Assembly: GCA_023301645.1 (NCBI GenBank)
Contig: JALZUH010000143.1
Span: forward strand, 1 to 5,484
DNA length: 5,484 bases
DNA from: Akkermansiaceae bacterium
GTDB lineage: Bacteria > Verrucomicrobiota > Verrucomicrobiia > Verrucomicrobiales > Akkermansiaceae
Reading direction: 5' to 3'
Below are positions 1 through 5,222 of the stretch, in pieces (position 1 is the first letter of the stretch; every line of letters begins with the position of its first letter). Under the pieces are notes generated by a model. The model did no database searches, was not told where the DNA came from, and worked only from the letters and a program-made list of their open reading frames with translations. A program made the position numbers and the translations under genes.

Positions 1-251
1 AGAAACCACTCACCCTCAATCTGACTATCCTCTAGAAGTTCATGTAAAGCCCCCTCAACAGATTTGGCATCAGCATGTGACCAAGCTGCTACAAACTGAG
101 CTTTAATAGGAGATTTCGTATTACTAATCTGACGTAATCTAGAATCTAATGTTGCTTCACCAGCTCCTGTAATTCCGATTTTCTTGTATGGAATCTCAAT
201 ATGGCCACCTATGTCGATGTGGCGCATTATGTAAACAATAGTATGATTCAT
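1..251 (-). CDS. GIY-YIG nuclease family protein, T5orf172/Mug113-like domain (N-terminal part, cut by window edge)
   Basis: The minus strand is open from the ATG at 251-249 to the left edge, giving 83 residues and continuing outside the window. The product starts MNHTIVYIMRHIDIGG. It carries the marks of the T5orf172/Mug113 branch of the GIY-YIG fold: a first-strand VYIM (Tyr7), KKIGITG at 23-29 in place of the YIG strand, DSRLRQISNT at 36-45 with Arg38 and Arg40, then SVEGALHELLED at 64-75 (Glu66, His70, Glu71), and finally GEWF at 80-83. This order matches the family pattern VY..KIGIT..RL.QL..T..E..LH..F..GEWF. Relatives are DNA-cutting or DNA-binding modules, often fused to other domains in phage or accessory genes; the downstream partner here is not visible. 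No Shine-Dalgarno precedes the start. A second ATG at residue 9 would cut into the first strand, so I prefer 251. The fold is fairly sure; activity and target are unknown. Confidence 0.8.
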   Translation of the reverse strand, partial: MNHTIVYIMRHIDIGGHIEIPYKKIGITGAGEATLDSRLRQISNTKSPIKAQFVAAWSHADAKSVEGALHELLEDSQIEGEWF

Positions 252-325
252 TTCGTATAATTTATTTAGCAGAACACCAAGGATCACAAGAGCGGAGCGT
301 CTGATATATCCGACTGTTAGCGAGC

Positions 326-679
326 TTAATACGGGCTAGAGATGAATGAGAAGGGAGTTTCCTTCTCGTAGTATGAGTGCTTTGCCGAGCCGTCTACAAA
401 CATGGTTCTCGCCCGTTCAAAGCCTACATATCCACCGAATGCGTTTTTAGCGTTCACCTTGTAGTCGACCTGATAGACTGGGCCATAGCCAGACTTACCG
501 AGCTTCGGCTCTGGCATTGTCCAGATGTATTGAGCCGATAGAGGGTCTGCTAGCCTTGCTGAGTTTTGCGCCTTTACCTGAGATTTCCAGTTGGACGGCT
601 CAGGCTGTGGCTGGCTTACTGGGCTAAGACAAGAAACAAGGAGGAGAGAGAGGATTGCTAGTGCTAGGATTTTCAACAT
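326..679 (-). CDS. Small lipoprotein with VNAKNAFGGYVGF motif
   Basis: A 117-aa protein with a textbook lipoprotein signal: Lys3, a hydrophobic stretch from about 4 to 15, and a lipobox Leu-Val-Ser-Cys at 14-17, so Cys17 would be lipidated after signal peptidase II cleavage. A Pro/Gln/Ser-rich linker (18-30) follows, then a small domain with ADPLSAQYIW at 44-53 and VNAKNAFGGYVGF at 75-87. From memory, this combination (a 'DP-S-aqY/F' turn and a '-vNAKNafGGYvGf' turn) recurs in many short uncharacterised bacterial proteins and lipoproteins of unknown function. The protein ends TPFSFISSPY. The gene starts 15 bases after the stop of the remnant upstream (695), so the two could be cotranscribed. 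No Shine-Dalgarno is seen, and the ATG lies inside a 16-base perfect palindrome. Location in the envelope is well supported; function is unknown. Confidence 0.8.
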   Translation of the reverse strand: MLKILALAILSLLLVSCLSPVSQPQPEPSNWKSQVKAQNSARLADPLSAQYIWTMPEPKLGKSGYGPVYQVDYKVNAKNAFGGYVGFERARTMFVDGSAKHSYYEKETPFSFISSPY

Positions 680-690
680 GCCGGCATGTT
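675..690. promoter_or_regulatory. 16-base perfect palindrome covering the lipoprotein start codon
   Basis: AACATGCCGGCATGTT is its own reverse complement with no spacer. It contains the minus-strand ATG (679-677) of the lipoprotein gene and extends 11 bases upstream of it. It could be an operator for a dimeric regulator, or a structure in the mRNA that hides the start codon. With no spacer, only a shortened hairpin can form in a single RNA, so a protein-binding site or an intermolecular dimer is more natural. The symmetry is seen directly; the role is inferred. Confidence 0.5.
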
Positions 691-694
691 CTCA

Positions 695-1002
695 TTATTC
701 TTGGTCTTTGAAACCAAAAAATAAACCTAGCTCTTGAATACTTTGAGAGTCTTGAGCGTTTTGGCTGGTAGTCCTGCTAGGAAAGCCTTGAAGACTCTTA
801 GGCATGTATAGTCTTCTAGAATCTGGGTAGTTGTCACCGTCGCGCCCATTGTAGAGGCTGTGGAGGATTGTAATGAGTGTATTGTCACCTTCTGCACTGA
901 ACACCGCAGGGATAAGCATAGAACTGGAGATGGTAAACTCAGTGACTTCGAGCTCTGGGGCGGTTGCTTGAGCTTCGAGGGGCTATAGGTTAAAGAGGGC
1001 AT
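695..1002 (-). pseudogene. Small gene of unknown function, apparently frameshifted near its start
   Basis: The ATG at 1002-1000 has the only good Shine-Dalgarno in the window (AAGGAG, bases 1017-1012, nine bases upstream). That frame, however, gives a Ser/Leu/Lys-rich 91-aa sequence that does not look like a protein. The neighbouring frame is open from 982 to 695 and reads like a normal polypeptide: PLEAQATAPELEVTEFTISS, then MLIPAVFSAEGDNTLITILH, later NYPDSRRLYMPKSL, ending LFFGFKDQE. Its first ATG is at 919, with no ribosome site, and a TAG stop (985-983) blocks the frame just upstream. A single extra C in the run at 982-979 would join the good start to the good frame and give about 102 residues. 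This is best explained as a one-base deletion or a sequencing error. Less likely alternatives are a real start at 919, or no gene at all. I do not recognise a family. Confidence 0.4.
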
Positions 1003-1026
1003 AAACCTAAACTCCTTAGCGTTTAT
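1001..1026 (-). promoter_or_regulatory. Hairpin with the Shine-Dalgarno in its loop and the start codon in its stem
   Basis: On the minus strand ATAAAC-G-CTAA pairs with TTAGGTTTAT around the loop GGAGT, a 10-base-pair stem with one bulged G. The Shine-Dalgarno AAGGAG spans the top of the left arm and the loop, and the first two bases of the ATG at 1002 lie in the right arm. The stem is A+T-rich and so probably weak. It could tune translation of the downstream remnant, or it could be fortuitous. Confidence 0.35.
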
Positions 1027-1045
1027 TGGATTAAATACGTGATGC

Positions 1046-1375
1046 TCACTTAGAAAGGTATAAGTTCCAAATATATAGTAAGAAAAACACTAGCCCACCA
1101 ATAATCATATAACCCAGTATTCGGGTGCCAACACTACCCTCTCTCCACCAACGTTTAAGATACAGTGTGGTAGGAATAATACACGGTAATACAATCTTCC
1201 CAAATGTGATTATCAAAGTAGCACCAAATAAACTTAATGCTGGCTGAACATCAGGCACACTCACCCAACCTCTTGATCTTATTGGCGAGAAGCAAAACGC
1301 CAAAAAAGAAAACAAGCAACCTAAAGACAAAAACTTAAATGCTTTCTTGAAACGTTCTTTTGTCGTTTTTTCCAT
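1046..1375 (-). CDS. Small membrane protein with three predicted transmembrane helices
   Basis: A 109-aa protein of no family I recognise. The N-terminus is strongly basic (MEKTTKERFKKAFKF), followed by a first hydrophobic helix at about 13-31. A short polar loop SPIRSRGWVSVPDVQP (30-45) comes next, a second long hydrophobic stretch at about 47-72 interrupted by prolines 64 and 68, a basic Trp-rich turn LKRWWREGS (73-81), and a third helix at about 86-107. By the positive-inside rule the N-terminus and the 73-81 turn should face the cytoplasm. It uses A+T-rich codons compared with the transporter operon. The ATG at 1375 has no Shine-Dalgarno. The small downstream remnant starts 43 bases after its TGA stop, in the same direction. 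Coding status is supported by the well-organised hydrophobic profile and full-length open frame; function is unknown. Confidence 0.65.
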   Translation of the reverse strand: MEKTTKERFKKAFKFLSLGCLFSFLAFCFSPIRSRGWVSVPDVQPALSLFGATLIITFGKIVLPCIIPTTLYLKRWWREGSVGTRILGYMIIGGLVFFLLYIWNLYLSK

Positions 1376-1403
1376 ATTATTGCAGAACAGTGTTAATCGC
1401 TGA

Positions 1404-1574
1404 CTCTTAACTGATATCCAATCGAGTCTTGCGAAGTTTAGTTTGGGTTATTGCTTCCCTGCAAACATTGCAGCTACAGTATCTAAGATCTATCAGGGCA
1501 GTTCTTTTCAGCAAGCCTATAAGTATGAGTGCATGTGGGCAGCCCGTGAAATTCAAAACGTGGAGGTGCGCTAA
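1404..1574 (+). pseudogene. Possible C-terminal gene remnant without a start
   Basis: The plus frame is open after a TGA at 1401-1403 and ends at the TAA at 1572-1574. The 56 codons read naturally toward the end: PANIAATVSKIYQG then FQQAYKYECMWAAREIQNVE, finishing VR. There is no ATG in the first two thirds; the only plausible start is TTG at 1443 (43 aa), and no ribosome site is visible. It may be the tail of a decayed gene cut off by rearrangement, or chance. No family recognised. Confidence 0.2.
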
Positions 1575-1631
1575 ACCACCAAAAAAAACTCATTCACAGA
1601 GCCTCATCCATACCCCACTCGGAGCACTTTT

Positions 1632-1659
1632 CCCGACGAAAACTAACATTCCCCGACGA
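1632..1659. repeat. Direct repeat CCCGACGA, 20-base period
   Basis: CCCGACGA occurs at 1632-1639 and again at 1652-1659, exactly 20 bases (about two helical turns) apart and about 90-120 bases upstream of the lptF-type start. That spacing would suit two half-sites on the same face of the DNA for an activator or repressor. With only two short copies, chance is a real possibility. Confidence 0.25.
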
Positions 1660-1750
1660 CGCCGAGCGCTCTGATAGAGTGGTCAAATAATCCTCTTCTG
1701 AGACCAGTCCACACTCGACAGATTCTTATTTCAGAGCCATCATTGGCGCC

Positions 1751-2854
1751 ATGCTACGCGTTATGGATCGCTATATTGGCAAGCAAATTATTGCTGCCAC
1801 GATTTTTGGCGTAGCTGTGCTTAGCGTGTTGCTTCTGATGGGAAATCTCTTCAAGGAGCTGCGCCCGTTACTCGTCGAGGATAAGGCGTCGGTAGGGATC
1901 ATTGCGAAGTTCGTGCTCAATGTCTTGCCTTTCTCGCTGATTTTCACCCTTCCTTGGGGCTTCCTCGTGGCTGTGCTCTTGGTTTTCGGTAGGCTTTCTG
2001 GCTCTAATGAGCTCATCAGTATGCGGATGGCGGGCACGGGGCTATTCCGCATTGCCCTTCCTGTCTATTTCATTGGTATTATCCTGTGTGCCTTTTCATT
2101 CTGGCTGAATACCAGTATGGCGCCAAAGGCGAAGCATACGATGAAGACAGTGCTCTATCAGGCGGTGAAGGAGAATCCGAACGCGCTATTGGCCCCCGGT
2201 GTCGTGCAGGCTCCACTATCAGGGCAGAAAATCTTCATCGCATCGCGAGAGGGTGATGTCATCAAGGGGCTCCATCTCTACTATCTCAATAAAGAGGCTC
2301 CTACGGGACATCCGATTACGAGTATTTACGCCCGTGAGGCGAAGCTAAAGATCAATGACGAGACGAAGCAAATAAGCCTGAAGCTTGAGGATGCCTATGT
2401 GAATGCGATTAATTCTGATGGTGGGATCGCTATGCCTAGCATCGGGCATTTCGAGCCTCTTATCTTCGACTTTAGCGCGACGAAGAAGCGCAAGCGTAAG
2501 CCAAATACACTGACTAATCCTGAGATCAAAGCCGTTCTTGATGATCCTATGGATCTGTCTCAGAGGGAGGTCTATAAGCTCGAAAATGAGGTGTCTCGCC
2601 GCTACGCTTTTTCATTCGCCTGCTTTGCCTTATCCCTTGTTGCTATTCCCATGGGGATCAATGGCAGGAGAAAGGAGACTTCCACAGGGCTGGCTCTGAG
2701 TATCTTGGTCGGGCTCGGTTATTTCCTCTTCTTCATGATAGCTGACGAGTATGATGCTAAGCCGGGGCACACCGCACTCATACTTTATTGGCTGCCTAAT
2801 GTCCTCTGCCTCGTCTTAGGGGTTACCATGTTCTTTAAAGCTCGTAGAAAATAA
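1751..2854 (+). CDS. LptF/LptG (YjgP/YjgQ) family permease
   Basis: This is a subunit of the inner-membrane Lpt ABC transporter, which extracts lipopolysaccharide and hands it to the periplasmic LptA/C bridge using the LptB ATPase. At 367 aa it has the family's usual length. Predicted helices lie at about 12-34, 50-80 and 100-120, then a soluble periplasmic domain at about 121-278, then helices at about 285-303, 311-331 and 341-362. Family marks are RYIGKQ near the start, FGRLSGSNELISMRMAGTG at 79-97 (the cytoplasmic coupling loop), N120 with MAP at 123-125, VSRRYAFS at 281-288 and IPMGI at 299-303. Whether it is the LptF or LptG paralogue cannot be settled here. No second copy is adjacent, so its partner and LptB must be elsewhere. 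No Shine-Dalgarno is seen; Met5 (1763) is an alternative start. The sulP gene follows after nine bases. Confidence 0.93.
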   Translation: MLRVMDRYIGKQIIAATIFGVAVLSVLLLMGNLFKELRPLLVEDKASVGIIAKFVLNVLPFSLIFTLPWGFLVAVLLVFGRLSGSNELISMRMAGTGLFRIALPVYFIGIILCAFSFWLNTSMAPKAKHTMKTVLYQAVKENPNALLAPGVVQAPLSGQKIFIASREGDVIKGLHLYYLNKEAPTGHPITSIYAREAKLKINDETKQISLKLEDAYVNAINSDGGIAMPSIGHFEPLIFDFSATKKRKRKPNTLTNPEIKAVLDDPMDLSQREVYKLENEVSRRYAFSFACFALSLVAIPMGINGRRKETSTGLALSILVGLGYFLFFMIADEYDAKPGHTALILYWLPNVLCLVLGVTMFFKARRK

Positions 2855-2863
2855 CACCACTCC

Positions 2864-4720
2864 ATGTTACGCACGATTAAATCCATCGCTCGAAATGTAG
2901 GCAAATCAACCCTGCGTATTATCTCTGGTAACGGTCTAGAGTGGTTCCCTGCGATTAATACACTGCGCCGATACGATGGCACGAAGCTAAGAGGTGACCT
3001 CAGAGCCTCTCTCAATGTAGCCCTACTTGCCCTGCCTCAGGGGATGGCGTATGCTGCCATTGCTGAACTGCCCATTTACTATGGGGTGATTTGCTCTGCT
3101 ATTGCCGCTATCGTAGCTCCCCTCTTCTCGGCATCACGCCACACCATTCTCGGCCCGACTAATGCGACTGCCTTCATGGTATTTAGCTTCTTTGCAGCTG
3201 CCGCAGGGACGATGGGTAAGCCTCCTGTCGAATACATGCCTCTGCTCGTCTTAATGGTCGGTGTGCTCTCGGTGATCGGCGCGATTTTCAAGGTGGCCGA
3301 CTTATTGCAGTATGTCAGCCGAAGCGTTCTGGTAGGCTACATCACAGGGGCTGCCTTACTTATTATCACCAATCAGCTCAAGCATGTCCTCGGGGTAAAT
3401 CTCGACATGCAGAGCGGTGCTGCTGCTAAGACATTCTTCGCCATTCTCAATAAGACAGCTGGACTCTACAGCGCCTATACGTGGCAGACCATCGCCATCG
3501 GAGTCACCACTCTCGCCGTCTATCTACTGCTACAGAAGAAACTCTCCGCCCTGCCTAACTTCGCTATTTGTCTCGTCCTCTCTACCCTCGCTAGTGTCGC
3601 GCTCAAAGCTACCTACCCTAGCTTCCAGTCGATAGAGACCTTCACCCCCTTCTCTCTCGACACCCTCTCTCCTTCTGTCCCTCATATCAACTGGGCTGAC
3701 ATTAGCACTCTGTGGAGTGTCGCCTTCGCCATTGCGTTTCTTGCTTCGCTAGAAAATACAGTGATGGCAAAGACCATCGCGAGTCGATCAGGCCAAGGTG
3801 CCAATGTGAACCAAGATACCCTCTCGGTAGGCATGGCAAACATAGCGACTTCATTCATGGGTGCTATCCCAGCATCTGGCTCACTGACACGCTCCGCTCT
3901 CAACTACGAGTCTGGTGCGAAGACGCGCTTCGCCTCACTTTTCTGCGGTCTGCTCTGCCTGCTTGGTTTCTACGCCTTGGTGAAGCTCCCTATTGTAGAG
4001 CATATCCCGAAGGCGTCACTAGCCGCGCTCGTCGTGGGTATCGCCCTCTCCCTCATCAAGTGGAAAAACATTCGCATCTGCCTACTCTCCACCAAGGATG
4101 ACGCGCTGGTGATCATCGCCACCTTCTGCGCCACCCTACTCCTTCCCAGACTCGACTACGCGGTCTACATAGGAGTCATTCTCTCCATCACCCTCTTCCT
4201 GCGGAAGGCCTCCGTGCCGCACCTTGTCGAGTATGAGATGAATGATGAAGGTAACCTACGCGAGATCGATAAGAAGAACCAACGCCAAGTGCCTGCCATC
4301 TCCATTGTGCATGTCGAGGGTGATCTCTTCTTCGGAGCTGCTGATATCTTCCGCGCGCAAGTTCAGCACACGACCTCCGACAAGAGACTCAAGGTCATCA
4401 TCCTACGGATGAAAAACGCACGCCACTTAGATGCCACCAGCGTGTTAGCACTCGAAGACCTGATTAAAACGACCCGCAAAAAAGGTGTGCACGTTCTTAT
4501 GTCTGGTGTGACACGCGAGATCTATGCAGTGCTGAAGAAGTCTGGCGTGCTCCAAACACTCCAAGAGGGCTGTGACAGGTCTCAGGGAGAAACCAATATC
4601 TTCATGTATTTCCAAGCGAACCCTAATATCTCGACCAAGGACGCGCTCCTACGAGCACAGGACTTGCTAGGGACTAGAGATGCTGAGATTAAGATTTTCT
4701 ACGACGGCAGCTCGAAGTGA
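2864..4720 (+). CDS. SulP-family anion transporter with C-terminal STAS domain
   Basis: This is an inner-membrane secondary transporter of the SLC26/SulP family, whose members move sulfate, bicarbonate or other anions, usually with protons or sodium. The 618 residues comprise an N-terminal cytoplasmic segment (1-45), a membrane domain to about 460, a charged linker (462-475) and a STAS domain at about 476-570. A 45-residue tail follows. Diagnostic membrane motifs are LPQGMAYA at 57-64 in the first half-helix, LGPTNA at 96-101, and PASGSLTRSA at 336-345 in the repeat-swapped region that helps form the anion site. The STAS domain shows the typical LDATSVLALEDL (522-533) and GVLQTL near its end. 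Substrate cannot be read from sequence. The start lies nine bases after the lptF-type stop with no Shine-Dalgarno, so the two are almost certainly cotranscribed and perhaps translationally coupled. Confidence 0.95.
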   Translation: MLRTIKSIARNVGKSTLRIISGNGLEWFPAINTLRRYDGTKLRGDLRASLNVALLALPQGMAYAAIAELPIYYGVICSAIAAIVAPLFSASRHTILGPTNATAFMVFSFFAAAAGTMGKPPVEYMPLLVLMVGVLSVIGAIFKVADLLQYVSRSVLVGYITGAALLIITNQLKHVLGVNLDMQSGAAAKTFFAILNKTAGLYSAYTWQTIAIGVTTLAVYLLLQKKLSALPNFAICLVLSTLASVALKATYPSFQSIETFTPFSLDTLSPSVPHINWADISTLWSVAFAIAFLASLENTVMAKTIASRSGQGANVNQDTLSVGMANIATSFMGAIPASGSLTRSALNYESGAKTRFASLFCGLLCLLGFYALVKLPIVEHIPKASLAALVVGIALSLIKWKNIRICLLSTKDDALVIIATFCATLLLPRLDYAVYIGVILSITLFLRKASVPHLVEYEMNDEGNLREIDKKNQRQVPAISIVHVEGDLFFGAADIFRAQVQHTTSDKRLKVIILRMKNARHLDATSVLALEDLIKTTRKKGVHVLMSGVTREIYAVLKKSGVLQTLQEGCDRSQGETNIFMYFQANPNISTKDALLRAQDLLGTRDAEIKIFYDGSSK

Positions 4721-4807
4721 TCCATGGCTTGGCTTTCATAAGCTAGACTAATGACGCCCATCGACTTCGACCTTTACAGGGCAAGTCTAACTGAAGTAGA
4801 ACTCGAT

Positions 4808-4832
4808 GTGTATGATCAATCAAATCATACAC
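4808..4832. promoter_or_regulatory. Perfect 9-base inverted repeat seven bases before a start codon
   Basis: GTGTATGAT (4808-4816) and ATCATACAC (4824-4832) are exact reverse complements around the 7-base loop CAATCAA. The repeat ends seven bases before the ATG at 4840. It could be an operator or an mRNA hairpin that limits ribosome access. TATGAT at 4811-4816 also resembles a -10 box, which would place a dimeric regulator directly on the promoter, although I see no good -35 upstream. The repeat is seen directly; the role is inferred. Confidence 0.55.
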
Positions 4833-4839
4833 CCTTATT

Positions 4840-5052
4840 ATGGATGAATTAAAAACACAACTTATGGAAAAGCTCGGCCTCGATGAAGGTATGAGCCAGC
4901 AGGCAATCACACTGGTATTAGGCTTCGTCAAAAACAAGCTACCAGAAAACCTCCAAGGCATGGTCGACTCAGTCGCTGCTGGCGAAACTCCAGATGTCGG
5001 CGACATTACCGACGGCCTCATGGATAAAGCCAAGGGGCTTTTCGGCGGCTAA
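4840..5052 (+). CDS. 70-aa acidic, probably all-helical small protein
   Basis: A compact cytosolic protein with no signal peptide or membrane helix. Likely helices are at 2-12 (DELKTQLMEKL), 16-32 (amphipathic, EGMSQQAITLVLGFVKN), 35-46 and 56-67, ending AKGLFGG. The pattern 'short helix, GLDEGxAxxA, long helix, KLPEN' recalls the small helical DUF2267/DUF2780-like proteins common in bacteria, but I cannot assign it firmly. The start is supported by the position just after a perfect inverted repeat, and the gene is closed by a strong terminator, so it is probably its own transcription unit. There are 119 bases between the sulP stop and this start. No Shine-Dalgarno is present. Overlapping longer frames on both strands give unnatural sequences. 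Function is unknown. Confidence 0.8.
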   Translation: MDELKTQLMEKLGLDEGMSQQAITLVLGFVKNKLPENLQGMVDSVAAGETPDVGDITDGLMDKAKGLFGG

Positions 5053-5069
5053 AGACAGCTCAACATACG

Positions 5070-5117
5070 CAAGGGTCCCCCTGAAGAGCTCCTTTGAAAA
5101 CCTTCAGGCCCCGCTTG
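5070..5117 (+). ncRNA. Structured 3' untranslated segment (nested inverted repeat)
   Basis: CCTGAAG (5080-5086) pairs perfectly with CTTCAGG (5102-5108), and outside it CAAG (5070-5073) pairs with CTTG (5114-5117) across an internal bubble. It lies in the presumed 3' end of the mRNA for the 70-aa protein, between its stop and the terminator. It may be a protective or processing hairpin; no known RNA family is recognised. Confidence 0.3.
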
Positions 5118-5132
5118 TGAAGAAAACCACAC

Positions 5133-5175
5133 AAAAAAGCAACATAGCCCTGGTCTGGGCATATGTTGCTTTTTT
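5133..5175. terminator. Strong bidirectional intrinsic terminator between convergent genes
   Basis: AAAAAAGCAACATA (5133-5146) pairs with TATGTTGCTTTTTT (5162-5175) over 14 bases, continued by GCCC/GGGC with one bulged A (5161) around the loop TGGTCT. Six Ts end the plus-strand reading and the six As give six Us on the minus strand. It can therefore stop transcription both from the 70-aa gene and from the converging sulfatase, whose stop codon is about 50 bases to its right. Confidence 0.92.
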
Positions 5176-5222
5176 AGTTTCTAGCTACTTGAGAACCACA
5201 CTAAGCAGCTAAAGATGACTAG

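Larger units (their letters stand above)
1376..1750. other. 375-base region between divergent genes
   Basis: This stretch separates the leftward membrane-protein gene from the rightward lptF-type gene and should contain promoters for both. I see no clear -35/-10 pair, no RNA gene and no convincing intact gene. It holds a possible short gene remnant (1404-1574), an 8-base direct repeat (1632-1659), a loose inverted repeat GTTAA/TTAAC at 1392-1411, and the small palindrome TGGCGCCA (1744-1751) that touches the next start codon. A TTG-started frame through the region (1429-1674) is rich in Arg, Lys and Ser and looks non-coding. Confidence 0.6.

Noticed and set aside
1429..1674. Open frame of 81 aa on the plus strand with a TTG start
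   Set aside because: Arg/Lys/Ser-rich, low-complexity product with no ribosome site; the other frame in the same place reads more like protein.
1661..1693. tRNA-like look of the GAGCGCTC / CTCTGATAGAG stretch
   Set aside because: No acceptor stem, no T-loop consensus and no anticodon arm could be formed around it.
1771..2052. 93-aa open frame opposite the Lpt-type gene
   Set aside because: It lies wholly antisense to a clearly coding region and has no family features; a shadow frame.
3712..4101. 129-aa open frame on the plus strand inside the SulP gene
   Set aside because: Out of frame with strongly conserved SulP motifs; the sequence is Arg/Cys-rich and unnatural.
4744..4789. TAGACT / AGTCTA inverted repeat after the SulP stop, considered as a terminator
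   Set aside because: Only six base pairs with a 34-base loop and no T-tract; not convincing.
4743..5033. 96-aa open frame antisense to the 70-aa gene
   Set aside because: Ser/Pro-rich shadow with a start inside the opposite gene and no ribosome site; the plus-strand gene has better composition and clear control elements.
4994..5212. 72-aa open frame overlapping the end of the 70-aa gene
   Set aside because: It would read through the strong terminator hairpin, and its composition is unlike a protein.
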